Positions 1 through 8,162 of a stretch of 64,000 bases of DNA are shown here, one piece after another. The stretch spans positions 59,130-123,129 of the forward strand of contig JAFVUF010000007.1 in assembly GCA_017502875.1 (NCBI GenBank), in the 5' to 3' direction. The DNA is from Clostridia bacterium. Its GTDB lineage: Bacteria > Bacillota > Clostridia > Oscillospirales > CAG-272. Every line of letters starts with the position of its first letter. Position 1 is the first letter of the stretch. A program made the translations under genes and the position numbers. Under the pieces are notes generated by a model that was not told the DNA's origin, did not search any database, and saw nothing but the letters and a program-made list of their open reading frames with translations.

Positions 1-671
1 AGCAAAAGGACTACGTAGACGAGATGGTGGAGGCTCAGATCGAGCTTTACGAGGGAGAGCAGGGATATAAGGACTTTCTGCTTGAGGGACGCGCGACGGG
101 TACGGTTTTCCGCGACCAGATATTGCTGACCTTTGGATATGACCCGGCTTTGCGCGAAATCTTTAAAATGGGCGCAAATAAGGATATCGTAATGACCGAC
201 GAGGCGATACTCGCTTCGGTACAGAGTGGACAGTTCTACCGTTATCAGTACGCCTACTTTGCGCTTACCGAGGGCAAGAATTCAGTTGAGCTTGAAAAAG
301 AGGCAAAGGAATTTCTGGCAGGCGTAAAAAACGGCGCCAACACCTTCAAAAACGAGGATTATGACATTATAGGTCAAAGGACACTCGGGTTTGAGCAGGC
401 TATTCTGGCGCTTGACGAGGGAGAGGTAAGCGAGGTTCTGTGGGGCGCGGATTGGGGCGATAACGCAGGCTATTACGTCTTTAAGCGTTTACCAATTGAC
501 GTCGAGCATGCTAAGACCAATATGGAAAGGTTCGAGATTGAGGACGAATATTTCGCTTCGACCTATCTTAAATATATTTCCGAGCAGAGTAACAGCATTG
601 AAATTGAGTACGCAAAGTATTTTGATTCGATAGATTACGCTACGTTGCTTAAAAAGGAAGAGTTGAAATAA
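1..671 (+). CDS. PpiC-type peptidyl-prolyl isomerase / foldase, 3' part
   Basis: The reading frame is open from base 3 and the gene starts upstream of the window, so only the C-terminal ~222 residues are visible. The stretch with FALTEGK, then a helix-rich linker, then LGFEQAILALDEGEVSEVL and a closing GYYVFKRL strand has the layout of a parvulin (PpiC) rotamase domain, where the 'Lk-Ge-S' loop and final 'g-y-v-kl' strand are typical. Family members such as PrsA are exported, membrane-attached chaperones that help secreted proteins fold. Signal peptide and lipobox, if any, are outside the window. The rotamase consensus is weak here, so it could be a SurA/PrsA-like chaperone with little catalytic activity. 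It ends in a strong terminator at 681-716. Confidence 0.6.
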   Translation, partial: QKDYVDEMVEAQIELYEGEQGYKDFLLEGRATGTVFRDQILLTFGYDPALREIFKMGANKDIVMTDEAILASVQSGQFYRYQYAYFALTEGKNSVELEKEAKEFLAGVKNGANTFKNEDYDIIGQRTLGFEQAILALDEGEVSEVLWGADWGDNAGYYVFKRLPIDVEHAKTNMERFEIEDEYFASTYLKYISEQSNSIEIEYAKYFDSIDYATLLKKEELK

Positions 672-680
672 GCATAAAAT

Positions 681-716
681 AAAAGGGATTAAGCCGATTG
701 GCTTAATCCCTTTTTT
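681..716 (+). terminator. Intrinsic terminator after the PpiC-like gene
   Basis: A 15-bp perfect stem (681-695 with 700-714) around a GATT loop ends in a run of T. The A-rich left side means it could also work for transcripts coming from the right. Confidence 0.9.
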
Positions 717-782
717 GTGTTCGTATTATGCGCTGAGTACAGGCAACACGCTCGGTGTTTGATAGAGTTTGCAAGAAAAATA

Positions 783-860
783 TATAACCGCCATTGCACA
801 TTAGCTGTGGGGTGGCGGTTATAGAAAAGTTTTTGCGGAGCTTTTTTCAAAAAGCGACTG
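783..860 (+). repeat. Dispersed bipartite hairpin element, copy A (3' of the ROK gene)
   Basis: An 11-bp perfect stem (TATAACCGCCA at 783-793 with its complement at 813-823) is followed by the conserved module at 824-860. The module core is AGTTTTTGCGGAGC then a second hairpin GCTTTTT-TC-AAAAAGC and GCGACTG. The module abuts the stop codon of the ROK gene, which lies on the minus strand. Related copies are at 4722, 6098, 10954 and 13627. Confidence 0.8.
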
Positions 861-875
861 TATCTCCCTTGCGTA

Positions 876-1823
876 TCAGCGAAGCGCCGCCGCGCCGATG
901 ATACCGGCGTCGTTACCGAGGGTTGCGCTTTTAAGCTCGGTTCTGTCCTCTTCCTTGCGGCAATATACCTCTTTATCAACCAACTTTCTCAGCGGAGCGA
1001 TAAGGTTTTCCTTCTCGTTTGCTACGCCGCCTCCGAATGCTAAAATTGACGGCTGTAACATATTGATTATATTAGCGGTTCCTGTCGCAAGATAGGAAAT
1101 ATAGGTGTCTACTACCTCCTTTGCCGCCGTGTCTCCCTTTCTCATGCAGTCAAAGGCGGTACGTCCGTTGACGTTTTCAAGCTTGCCGTCCGCATATTCC
1201 CACATAGCGCTATCGCTATGCTCCTGCATTTTCTCCTTAGTCATTCTGATAAGCGCGGTTGCGGAGCTGTACGCCTCCCAGCAGCCTTTTCTGCCGCACG
1301 AGCACTGAACACCGTTGTGAACAATTACCGTATGGCCAAGCTCTCCGCCCGCAAAGGTCGAGCCGCTGTAAAGCTTGCCGTCGATGACCATTCCGCCGCC
1401 AACGCCCGTTCCAAGCGTTATCATTACGAAATCCTTTACGCCCTTTCCTGCGCCCGCAACGACCTCGCCGTATGCCGCGGCGTCCGCGTCGTTTGCTATT
1501 GAGACGTTTTTGACGGGGAAAAAGGATTTAAGCTTGTCGGCAATGGGATAATTAAGGAATGGAAGATTGTTTGCGTAGTTAACGACGCCGCTGTTACGGT
1601 CAGCTGTTCCGGGAGTCGCTATTCCGACGCTTTCTATCTTGCTTGCGCCTATGCCCTGCTCGTCGCAAAGCCTCTGACACAGAGCCGCCATATCCTTTAC
1701 AATCTCATCGGCGTCTCTGCTTGCCTTGGTCTCAACCGACGCCTTTCTTAATAAATTGTAGTCCTCATCGACAAGTCCTGCCGCAATGTTGGTTCCGCCC
1801 AGGTCTATTCCTATTGTGTACAT
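876..1823 (-). CDS. ROK-family sugar kinase (glucokinase-like)
   Basis: 315 residues, a normal length for a ROK kinase. The N-terminus carries the ATPase phosphate-1 motif GIDLGGTNIAAG, the middle has the second nucleotide motif ITLGTGVGGGMVIDG, and residues around 165-185 hold the ROK signature GELGHT...CSCGRKGCWEAY with the zinc-binding CxCGxxGC cluster. ROK kinases of this type phosphorylate glucose or related hexoses with ATP in the cytosol. A purine-rich Shine-Dalgarno precedes the start at 1823. It appears to be a single-gene unit, with repeat copy A directly behind its stop. The exact sugar cannot be read from sequence. Confidence 0.92.
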   Translation of the reverse strand: MYTIGIDLGGTNIAAGLVDEDYNLLRKASVETKASRDADEIVKDMAALCQRLCDEQGIGASKIESVGIATPGTADRNSGVVNYANNLPFLNYPIADKLKSFFPVKNVSIANDADAAAYGEVVAGAGKGVKDFVMITLGTGVGGGMVIDGKLYSGSTFAGGELGHTVIVHNGVQCSCGRKGCWEAYSSATALIRMTKEKMQEHSDSAMWEYADGKLENVNGRTAFDCMRKGDTAAKEVVDTYISYLATGTANIINMLQPSILAFGGGVANEKENLIAPLRKLVDKEVYCRKEEDRTELKSATLGNDAGIIGAAALR

Positions 1824-1902
1824 TATACTTTCTCCTTTAAATAACAGTTGGTATTATATATTGCTTATTATAAGTTTGTATTACTTAAATATTGCGGCAT
1901 CA

Positions 1903-2868
1903 TTACTGCATAAGCTTTTGCATACGTATATCTCTTCCCGTAAATGAGAGCACCGTAAACTCACCGAAAAGCCTTGAAGCTATTCTTTCGGTATAGCGCT
2001 TGGCTATCGCGTCGTGAAGGATATTGGTGTTGATTATGGTAGGCAGAGATTTATTTTGCCTTGTGTTTATGAGGTTGTAGAAGCACGCGACGGAAAACTG
2101 ATTTGTCTCCTCCGTGCCGAAATCGTCGATTATAAGCAGGTCGCAGTCAAAATAACGCTCGGTCTTGTTTTCGGACTGGTCTCCAAAGCCTCTGCCGAAG
2201 CGCTCAAAGCTAAAATCGGAGATTATATTCTGCGAGGTTTCGTAAAGCACGTCGTATCCCTTTTCGATAACGCCCGCGGCAATAGCGGTGGATATATGGG
2301 TCTTACCAAGCCCCGTTCCGCCCATAAGCAGAAGCGAGGGGGAGCCTTGACCGAAATCACGCACGAAATTTTTAGCTATTTCTACGTTCATTTCCATGGT
2401 GAGACGGTCGTCGCCAAAGTAGTAGTCGAGCGAAAAGTTGTCAAAGCTCTGTGTTCCGATGAGCGAGCCAAGTCCTGAGCTTTTGAAGCTCATTTTCACA
2501 AGCTCTTTTCTCATACAGTCGCACATTTTATATTCAAGGTAGCCTGTGTCTTCGCATTTTTCGCAGAAGTAATGGGGAGAGGTGTAGTCGCTTGGCAGAC
2601 CGACGCTTTCAAGACACTCAGCTCTTGCCGCTCTGAGCGCCTCGCTCTCCTTTCGCAGCTCATTAATCGTCTTTTCAGCGCTTTTGGGGTCTGAAAAGGC
2701 GTTTATTATAGCTTGACCGATAAGGGGGAAATGGGCGTCAAGCTCTTTAAGCTCGGGGGCTTTTTCGTAAGCCTTCAACAGTCTGGCTCTTGCGTCTGCC
2801 TCAGCTTTGGTTCTGCGCTCTGTTATAAGGTTTTTAACTGCGGTCAGGTTTTCCTCAGAGAATCCCAT
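1903..2868 (-). CDS. DnaC/DnaI-like replicative helicase loader
   Basis: 321 residues. Walker A GGTGLGKTH (about residues 183-191) and Walker B LLIIDDFGTE identify the AAA+ domain of DnaC/DnaI/IstB-type ATPases. Before it lies a cysteine cluster YFCEKCEDTGY...MCDCMRKEL, the zinc-binding motif of DnaI-type loaders. The absence of any transposase and the DnaD-like gene immediately upstream favour helicase loading over IstB. It should load the replicative helicase at the origin and restarted forks. The gene is 26 bp downstream of the DnaD-like gene, in the order rex - dnaD - dnaC. Confidence 0.88.
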   Translation of the reverse strand: MGFSEENLTAVKNLITERRTKAEADARARLLKAYEKAPELKELDAHFPLIGQAIINAFSDPKSAEKTINELRKESEALRAARAECLESVGLPSDYTSPHYFCEKCEDTGYLEYKMCDCMRKELVKMSFKSSGLGSLIGTQSFDNFSLDYYFGDDRLTMEMNVEIAKNFVRDFGQGSPSLLLMGGTGLGKTHISTAIAAGVIEKGYDVLYETSQNIISDFSFERFGRGFGDQSENKTERYFDCDLLIIDDFGTEETNQFSVACFYNLINTRQNKSLPTIINTNILHDAIAKRYTERIASRLFGEFTVLSFTGRDIRMQKLMQ

Positions 2869-2894
2869 AATTGCAGCGCTCCTTTCTTTTATTG

Positions 2895-3926
2895 CTATTT
2901 TTTAGCCATATTTTTGTAGCTTCTTTTCAGCGCGGTTGAGAAAAATTCACCCGTATCGAAGCTTTTTGCGAGCTCTGCTCCCTTGTTCTTCTGAGAATGG
3001 AAGCGTTCAAGCTCGGATTTTGCGTTTTCGACTGTTCTTACACCGGCTGAATACCAATTTTCAAGCACTCTGTTGGCGTAATCAAAGCTGAAAGAGCCCT
3101 TGCTGTCGCAGCAGACCTCGTAGGCAAGCGAAATAACGTCGATTCCGTAGCCAAGGTCCTTTGCCCAGTGAGTTATCATGCCGTTTTCCTTTTTTGTGAA
3201 GGCTCTGCCGCCGATACCGATAAGCGAGCGAAGCTTGCCGGAAATTCCGTCGTAAAGCTCCATATTCCGTATATGCGCGTCAAGCGCCTCAAGGGTGGTT
3301 ATCTCCTCGTTTACGAGGTCAGTTGCCGCTTTTTCTATGTAACGGACGTTTAAGCCCGGCTTTTTTACAACGTAATAGGCGACGAGTGTTATAACGTAAT
3401 CCGCTTCAAGCCCGAGCCAGTCGCAAAGACCGAGCAGAGTAGTGGTTTCATTCGGGGTAAATATATGCCCCATAAGCTGTTGACATTCGTCAATCATATC
3501 CCGTAGCTTACCGCCGTCCCGTTCAAGCATTGCGGAAATCTCAATTCCCGTGTATTTAGGCAGCTCCTTTGAAAGAAGAACCTTCTTTTTAGGCTCCTCC
3601 TGCGCTGCCGTTTTCTGCGAGGCGTCAGACTTTTTCGTCTGCTTTTCCTCGATGGGCGCTGTCTGCTCCTCGGCTGAGCCGTCCTCGTACGACAGCACGC
3701 CTACTCCTCGCCAATACGCCAGAGCGCTTATGACGTCGGATTCGTCAAGTCCCGTTTGGGTGCAGAGCTTTGATGTGCTTACGGACGAGCCGTTGCCCAT
3801 TAAAAAGGCGGTTAAAACTCTGATTTCTGTAAGAGACGCCTCGCCCCTAGATATTTTTTTTGCCGCCTCTTTCGGAAATGCCGTAACAGCGCTTCCGAAA
3901 TTTACGGTATAACTCCTTTTTTGCAT
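2895..3926 (-). CDS. DnaD-domain primosomal / replication initiation protein
   Basis: 343 residues. The N-terminal ~90 residues look like the winged-helix DNA-binding part of DnaD/DnaB proteins, followed by a charged low-complexity linker rich in K, E and Q (about residues 88-125). Two helical DnaD (DnaB_2-type) segments follow; the second includes YGIDVISLAYEVC and the motif YANRVLENWYSAGVRT, matching the conserved 'Y-x-IL-x-W-x-x-x-G-i-T' of the family. These proteins remodel DNA and recruit the helicase loader in Firmicutes. It sits directly upstream of the loader gene. Confidence 0.85.
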   Translation of the reverse strand: MQKRSYTVNFGSAVTAFPKEAAKKISRGEASLTEIRVLTAFLMGNGSSVSTSKLCTQTGLDESDVISALAYWRGVGVLSYEDGSAEEQTAPIEEKQTKKSDASQKTAAQEEPKKKVLLSKELPKYTGIEISAMLERDGGKLRDMIDECQQLMGHIFTPNETTTLLGLCDWLGLEADYVITLVAYYVVKKPGLNVRYIEKAATDLVNEEITTLEALDAHIRNMELYDGISGKLRSLIGIGGRAFTKKENGMITHWAKDLGYGIDVISLAYEVCCDSKGSFSFDYANRVLENWYSAGVRTVENAKSELERFHSQKNKGAELAKSFDTGEFFSTALKRSYKNMAKK

Positions 3927-3968
3927 AATTATTGCCTTTTTTACTGAATTTATTTATGGTTTATGTTT

Positions 3969-4601
3969 TTACCGTCCTGCGTCAAGACAAAGCATCATAA
4001 GGTAATCGGACATATGAATGTTTTTTACTTTAAGCTTATCCGAGGTCAGCTCCCTGTCTGTGAAATTCCATACCTCGTAGCAGGCGCCGTCTGACGTTAA
4101 CGAAGCGTTTGCTTCAATGAAGCTGAATGCCTTTAACGCCGTATCAGGCTCACCCGCTAAAACAGTTATATTCGGTCTGCTTTCAAGAAAATAGCTGTTG
4201 AAGCTATCAAACGGAAGCAGCTGACATTCGGGTAACAAAGACCAATTGCTTTGGTCGTCGGCAAAAACGGCGCAAAGCTTTACTCCGCGCTTGGCGAAGA
4301 TGGCGTCCTCGGCGATAGCGCGCGCAAGATGGGACGAGCCGACTATGACCGCGCGGAATTTATCGGATAGCTGAAGGATATCAGCGATTTTTTTGTAGAG
4401 CGAGGGTATGCCGTAGCCGTAGCTCCGCTGACCTACGCAGCCTATCGCCTTCATGTCCGTGCGGACCTGCGAGGGCGTAAGGTCAAGCTCCTTTGCAAGC
4501 TCCTCGGAGCTTACTCTTTCCTTGCCCCTGCCGTAAAGGCGTATGAGCGTACGGAAATATATAGGAAGTCTGCGCCGAAGCGCAGGTGAAATGTTTGTCA
4601 T
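3969..4601 (-). CDS. rex: Rex-like redox-sensing transcriptional repressor
   Basis: 210 residues. The N-terminal ~80 residues match the Rex winged helix closely (RLPIYFRTLIRLYGRGKERV, then SSEELAKELDLTPSQVRTD). The C-terminal part should be the NADH/NAD-binding Rossmann domain and ends in a swapped helix region. Rex represses fermentation and electron-transfer genes and is released by NADH. Oddity: the usual glycine-rich loop GxGNLG reads VGSSHLARAI here, so nucleotide binding may be altered. The gene heads a minus-strand run with dnaD and dnaC, 42 bp apart. No clear Rex operator was seen at its own promoter. Confidence 0.83.
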   Translation of the reverse strand: MTNISPALRRRLPIYFRTLIRLYGRGKERVSSEELAKELDLTPSQVRTDMKAIGCVGQRSYGYGIPSLYKKIADILQLSDKFRAVIVGSSHLARAIAEDAIFAKRGVKLCAVFADDQSNWSLLPECQLLPFDSFNSYFLESRPNITVLAGEPDTALKAFSFIEANASLTSDGACYEVWNFTDRELTSDKLKVKNIHMSDYLMMLCLDAGR

Positions 4602-4721
4602 TTACAGTTGTTCCTTTATTGCTTTGAATGGTTGAAGCTTGAAATAGAACGGTTGTTTGCTTCTTTGTAAGTAAGAGGCTTTGGTAGAGAACAGTTACTT
4701 TTTGAAGAGCCTTCAAGGATA

Positions 4722-4800
4722 TTTCACATTCGCTCCCATTATTAAGCTGGGGCGAATGTGAAAGAAGTTTTTGCGGAGCTTTTTTCAAAAAGCGACCGTA
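4722..4800 (+). repeat. Dispersed bipartite hairpin element, copy B (3' of the dehydrogenase gene)
   Basis: A 12-bp perfect stem (TTTCACATTCGC at 4722-4733, complement at 4752-4763) precedes the conserved module at 4764-4800, which has the second hairpin GCTTTTT-TC-AAAAAGC and GCGACCG. The module stops 8 bp before the minus-strand stop codon of the dehydrogenase gene. Confidence 0.82.
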
Positions 4801-4808
4801 CCTTTCCA

Positions 4809-5975
4809 TTACTTCGAAAGAGTTTCCATAACGTAATCGGAGAATTCCTCGCAGGTAGCTCCCGTATCACGGCCTGTGATAGTGAGCTTCTTCTCGGTGA
4901 ACATACAGGTATCAAGCGCCTTTTCAAGAGCGTCAGCCTTGTCCTGATAGCCGATATGGGAGAGAAGCATAACTGCCGCGCGGAGCATAGAGCAGGGGTC
5001 GGCGTACTTGCCTCTGCCCTCGCTTATCATACGGGGCGCGGAGCCGTGGATAGCCTCGAACATGGCGTAACGGTGTCCTATGTTGGCGGAGCCCGCGGTA
5101 CCTACGCCGCCTTGGAACTCAGCCGCCTCGTCGGTGATTATATCGCCGTAGAGGTTGGGAAGCACGAACACCTTGAAAGCGGTACGGCGCTTCTTGTCGA
5201 TAAGCTTAGCGGTGGTGATGTCGATAAACCAGTCGTCAGTCTCGATTTCGGGATAGTCCTTACCTACCTTCTGGCAGATGTCAAGGAACTTACCGTCGGT
5301 AGCCTTAATAATGTTAGCCTTGGTGATGATGGAGACCTTGCCCTTCTTGTTCTTTCTCGCGTACTCGTATGCAGCCCTTGCGATACGCTCGCTTCCCTCG
5401 CTGGTGGTAACGCAGAAGTCCATGGAAAGCTCCGGGGTAACCGCGACTCCCTGAGAGCCAACCGCATAGCTTCCCTCAGTGTTTTCACGGAAGAACGTCC
5501 AATCAATGCCCTCCTCGGGAACTCTTACGGGGCGCACGTTTGCGTAGAGGTCGAGCGCCTTTCTCATAGCGACGTTAGCGCTCTCGATGTTCGGCCACGG
5601 GTCGCCCTTCTTGGGTGTGGTGGTGGGGCCTTTGAGAATGACGTGGCAAGCTTTAAGCTCCTCCATAACGTCATCGGGAATAGCCTTCATACAAGCAACT
5701 CTGTTCTCTATGGTGAGTCCGTCGATTACCTTGAACTCAACCTTGCCGCTTTTTACCTCGTCAGCGAGCATATATTCAAGAACTCTCTGCGCGGAAGCGG
5801 TGATAACGGGTCCTATTCCGTCTCCGCCGCAAACGCCGACGATTATTTTATCGAGCTTTTCAAAATCAAGGTCCTCGCGGTTAGCCGTTATACGCTCGTT
5901 TCTTTCAAGCTGAGAGCGAAGCACCGCCTCGAATTTCTCCTTTGCGGCTGCTATCTCGTTTTCGTAGTTTTTCAT
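4809..5975 (-). CDS. NAD-type isocitrate / 3-isopropylmalate dehydrogenase family enzyme
   Basis: 388 residues. Family landmarks are the N-terminal GVCGGDGIGPVITASA, the substrate loop NIESANVAMRKALDLYANVRPVR, FFRENTEGSYAVGSQG, the metal-binding aspartates in LPNLYGDIITDEAAEFQGG and the cofactor loop EAIHGSAPRMISEGRGKYADP. The substrate loop and overall length favour isocitrate dehydrogenase, giving 2-oxoglutarate for glutamate synthesis in a fermentative cell; leuC/leuD neighbours are absent, which argues against LeuB. The HGSAP loop is usual for NAD rather than NADP enzymes. Rex is the next gene on the same strand, which fits an NADH-linked context but proves nothing. Confidence 0.85.
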   Translation of the reverse strand: MKNYENEIAAAKEKFEAVLRSQLERNERITANREDLDFEKLDKIIVGVCGGDGIGPVITASAQRVLEYMLADEVKSGKVEFKVIDGLTIENRVACMKAIPDDVMEELKACHVILKGPTTTPKKGDPWPNIESANVAMRKALDLYANVRPVRVPEEGIDWTFFRENTEGSYAVGSQGVAVTPELSMDFCVTTSEGSERIARAAYEYARKNKKGKVSIITKANIIKATDGKFLDICQKVGKDYPEIETDDWFIDITTAKLIDKKRRTAFKVFVLPNLYGDIITDEAAEFQGGVGTAGSANIGHRYAMFEAIHGSAPRMISEGRGKYADPCSMLRAAVMLLSHIGYQDKADALEKALDTCMFTEKKLTITGRDTGATCEEFSDYVMETLSK

Positions 5976-6097
5976 TTTGACTTCTCCTTATGTATGTGAT
6001 TTTTATTTTGTTCAATATAAGTTTAATATCAGTTTTGGCCTTACCAAGCACTTAGACTCAAAGTGAAATGAGTTTTGGGTAAACCGCACTGAGAGTT

Positions 6098-6200
6098 TTT
6101 TACAACAATTACATACCCGACGCTTGACTTTAAAATTTATATTAATGGGTATGTGATTGTTGTAAAAGAAGCTTTTGCGCAGCTTTTCTCGAAAAGCGCG
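6098..6200 (+). repeat. Dispersed bipartite hairpin element, copy C (3' of tsaD)
   Basis: The longest plus-strand stem: 18 pairs (6101-6118 with 6147-6164, one G-T) plus three more A-T pairs outside, with a 28-nt loop. The module at 6168-6200 reads GAAGCTTTTGCGCAGC then the second hairpin GCTTTTC-TC-GAAAAGC and GCGCG. Compared with copies A and B the second hairpin has changed on both sides (TTTTT/AAAAA to TTTTC/GAAAA). It ends 7 bp before the tsaD stop. Confidence 0.85.
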
Positions 6201-6207
6201 TTCCTTT

Positions 6208-7209
6208 TTAAGCCTGAGCGTTAAGGTCAATTCCGGATATATTTCCGTCAAGATATTCGAAGTACGCCTGCGCCGCAATCATAGCGCCGTTATCTCCGCA
6301 GAGCGAAAGCGGCGGACAGCAGAAGCGGACGTTATTTTTCTTGCACATATCCTCAAGCGCCCGTCTCAGATGAGAGTTTGCCGAGACGCCGCCTGCAAGA
6401 ACGAGGGTGTTTAGCCCCGTGCGGTGAAGCGCCTCCTCCAGCTTTTTTGCTACCGACGAGGTAAACGACTCGGTAAACGAAGCCGCAACGTCCTCTTTTT
6501 TGTAGTCCAGACCCTTTTGAGAAAGACCGTTGAGGGTGTTAAGCACAGCGGTTTTGAGTCCGCTGAATGAAAAGTCCAGAGTGTCGTCTCCGATAGCGGC
6601 AGAGGGGAATTTATAAGCCTTGGCGTTACCCGCGGACGCTAATTTGTCCATTTCCGCGCCACAGGGATAATACAGTCCCATAACCCTGCCAACCTTATCA
6701 AACGCTTCTCCCGCCGCGTCGTCGCGCGTTCTGCCGATACGCTCAAAGTCGGTGAAGCTGTTCACCTTGATTATCGAGGTATGCCCTCCCGAAACCACTG
6801 CGGCAAGGAAGGGGGGCTTTAAGTCGGGGAAGCAGAAATAGTTGGCGGCTACGTGCCCCTTTATATGATTTACCGCGACCAGTGGCTTACCCGTTGAATA
6901 GGCGAGAGACTTCGCGAAGCTTACGCCCACGAGCAGCGCGCCGATAAGACCGGGAGTTGAGGTAACGCCAATAACGTCGATGTCGTTTACCGTCTTACCC
7001 GCCTTTTCGAGCGCCTCGGTAACTATCGGGCAGATAGCCTCGGAATGCGCTCTGCCGGCGATTTCGGGAACGACTCCGCCGTAGAGCCTATGTATTTCTA
7101 TCTGTGAGGCGACGGCGTTTGAAAGTATCCGCCGTTCTCCGTTTTCGAGAAACTCGCACACTGAGGCGGCGGTCTCGTCGCAGGAGCTTTCTATACCTAA
7201 AATAAGCAT
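6208..7209 (-). CDS. tsaD: tRNA N6-threonylcarbamoyladenosine transferase TsaD
   Basis: 333 residues, the normal TsaD length. The N-terminal LGIESSCDETAAS, the metal-binding HIKGHVAANYF near residue 111 and the ATP-site VSGGHTS and AGGVSANSHLR are diagnostic of the Kae1/TsaD ASKHA fold. It transfers the threonylcarbamoyl group to A37 of ANN-decoding tRNAs. It is the last gene of a minus-strand operon after rimI (16 bp gap). TsaB, often next to it in Firmicutes, is not in the window and must lie elsewhere. Confidence 0.96.
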   Translation of the reverse strand: MLILGIESSCDETAASVCEFLENGERRILSNAVASQIEIHRLYGGVVPEIAGRAHSEAICPIVTEALEKAGKTVNDIDVIGVTSTPGLIGALLVGVSFAKSLAYSTGKPLVAVNHIKGHVAANYFCFPDLKPPFLAAVVSGGHTSIIKVNSFTDFERIGRTRDDAAGEAFDKVGRVMGLYYPCGAEMDKLASAGNAKAYKFPSAAIGDDTLDFSFSGLKTAVLNTLNGLSQKGLDYKKEDVAASFTESFTSSVAKKLEEALHRTGLNTLVLAGGVSANSHLRRALEDMCKKNNVRFCCPPLSLCGDNGAMIAAQAYFEYLDGNISGIDLNAQA

Positions 7210-7225
7210 TTTTCTTGCCTTTCGT

Positions 7226-7666
7226 TCAGTTTAAGTTAAGCGACATAAGTATCGCATCCTCGGTGGGATTTTTGTAGTAACTTTTTCTTACGCCCGTTTC
7301 GGTAAAGCCGAGCTTCTTGTAAAAGCCTATGGCCCTGCCGTTTGAGGCTCTTACCTCAAGGTAGACGGTCGAGGCGCTATCACCGATGTCAGAAACGGCG
7401 CTTTTCCAGAGAGCAAACGCCGCGCCTGAGCCTCTGTATTCGGGAAGTACAGCAATATCGTAAAGCTCCGCTTCGTTTCCAAGCCTTGCGAAAATAGCAA
7501 ACCCCACTACCTTTTCTTTGACAAGGACAACCTTGAAAATATGTGGGGGAGCAAGCTTTGAGGCGAGCGCCGCCTCGCTCCACGGGTCTGAAAAGCAGGC
7601 GTTTGATATCGCTTTTACAGTCGGGATATCGCTTTCGAGCGCGTCCCTGACGCCAAATTCAGTCAT
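7226..7666 (-). CDS. rimI: Ribosomal protein bS18 N-acetyltransferase-like GNAT enzyme
   Basis: 146 residues, a single GNAT domain. The acetyl-CoA loop VLPEYRGSGAAFALW and the C-terminal signature NGRAIGFYKKLGFTETGVRKSYY are typical of RimI. RimI acetylates the N-terminal alanine of ribosomal protein S18. Its start overlaps the end of the phosphatase gene by 4 bp and tsaD follows; rimI-tsaD is a well-known pairing. The true substrate is inferred from context. Confidence 0.88.
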   Translation of the reverse strand: MTEFGVRDALESDIPTVKAISNACFSDPWSEAALASKLAPPHIFKVVLVKEKVVGFAIFARLGNEAELYDIAVLPEYRGSGAAFALWKSAVSDIGDSASTVYLEVRASNGRAIGFYKKLGFTETGVRKSYYKNPTEDAILMSLNLN

Positions 7667-8157
7667 AGAGCGAACATTCTCCTTACGCAGTCGGTTATTT
7701 TTTCAAGACAGAGGTCGTAGGTCTCCTGACCGCGCATAAACGGGTCTGGAATGTCCTCGGGCATAACGGTTATCTTTTCCGCATACTGTGGAAAGGCGCA
7801 GATAAGCGCCATCATATGACTTCCCGAAATGGCTACTATTTTGTCGCACTGATTTACGGTCAGCTCGTCAATCAGACTTGCCGTGTGGTTTTCGTAATCG
7901 TTTTCGCAGGTGCAGGGGATACCCGCGTTTTTGAGAGCGACAACAGCATTTGGCGTAATGACGTCGCCCGTAAACGCGGAAATGCCCGCAGAGCATACTC
8001 TGTAAGCGCCTTTTCCGAGGTGTTTAAGAACTGCCTCAGCCATTGGGCTTCGGCAGGTGTTGCCCGTACAGACGAAGCAGACCGATAATGGTCTGTCCGT
8101 GTCGTTACATACCGCTTTTATAAGCGGTGAGCTTTCATTTTTTGTTGAGCTTTGCAT
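7663..8157 (-). CDS. Low-molecular-weight protein tyrosine/arginine phosphatase
   Basis: 164 residues. The catalytic P-loop CVCTGNTCRS-type motif (FVCTGNTCRSPMAEA, near residues 29-43) and the C-terminal general-acid DPF in DIPDPFMRGQETYD define the family. A threonine follows the first glycine-asparagine (GNTCR), which in YwlE-type enzymes is linked with arginine-phosphate specificity (established for YwlE; inferred here). Cytosolic. Third gene of the dCMP deaminase to tsaD operon. Confidence 0.9.
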   Translation of the reverse strand: MQSSTKNESSPLIKAVCNDTDRPLSVCFVCTGNTCRSPMAEAVLKHLGKGAYRVCSAGISAFTGDVITPNAVVALKNAGIPCTCENDYENHTASLIDELTVNQCDKIVAISGSHMMALICAFPQYAEKITVMPEDIPDPFMRGQETYDLCLEKITDCVRRMFAL

Positions 8158-8162
8158 ATTTT

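Noticed and set aside
689-979. 96-codon minus ORF with a GRYSRFLKKAPQKLFYN segment
   Set aside because: It is the translation of the dispersed repeat module; the same peptide phrase appears in shadow frames at 4483, 10550 and elsewhere only because the repeat recurs.
1903-2868. IstB transposition helper
   Set aside because: No IstA transposase or inverted repeats; the zinc cluster and the adjacent DnaD-like gene indicate a helicase loader.
4758-5999. 413-codon plus-strand ORF opposite the dehydrogenase
   Set aside because: It is a shadow of the well-supported dehydrogenase gene on the minus strand, as are the long frames opposite glyA, pcrA and cysS.
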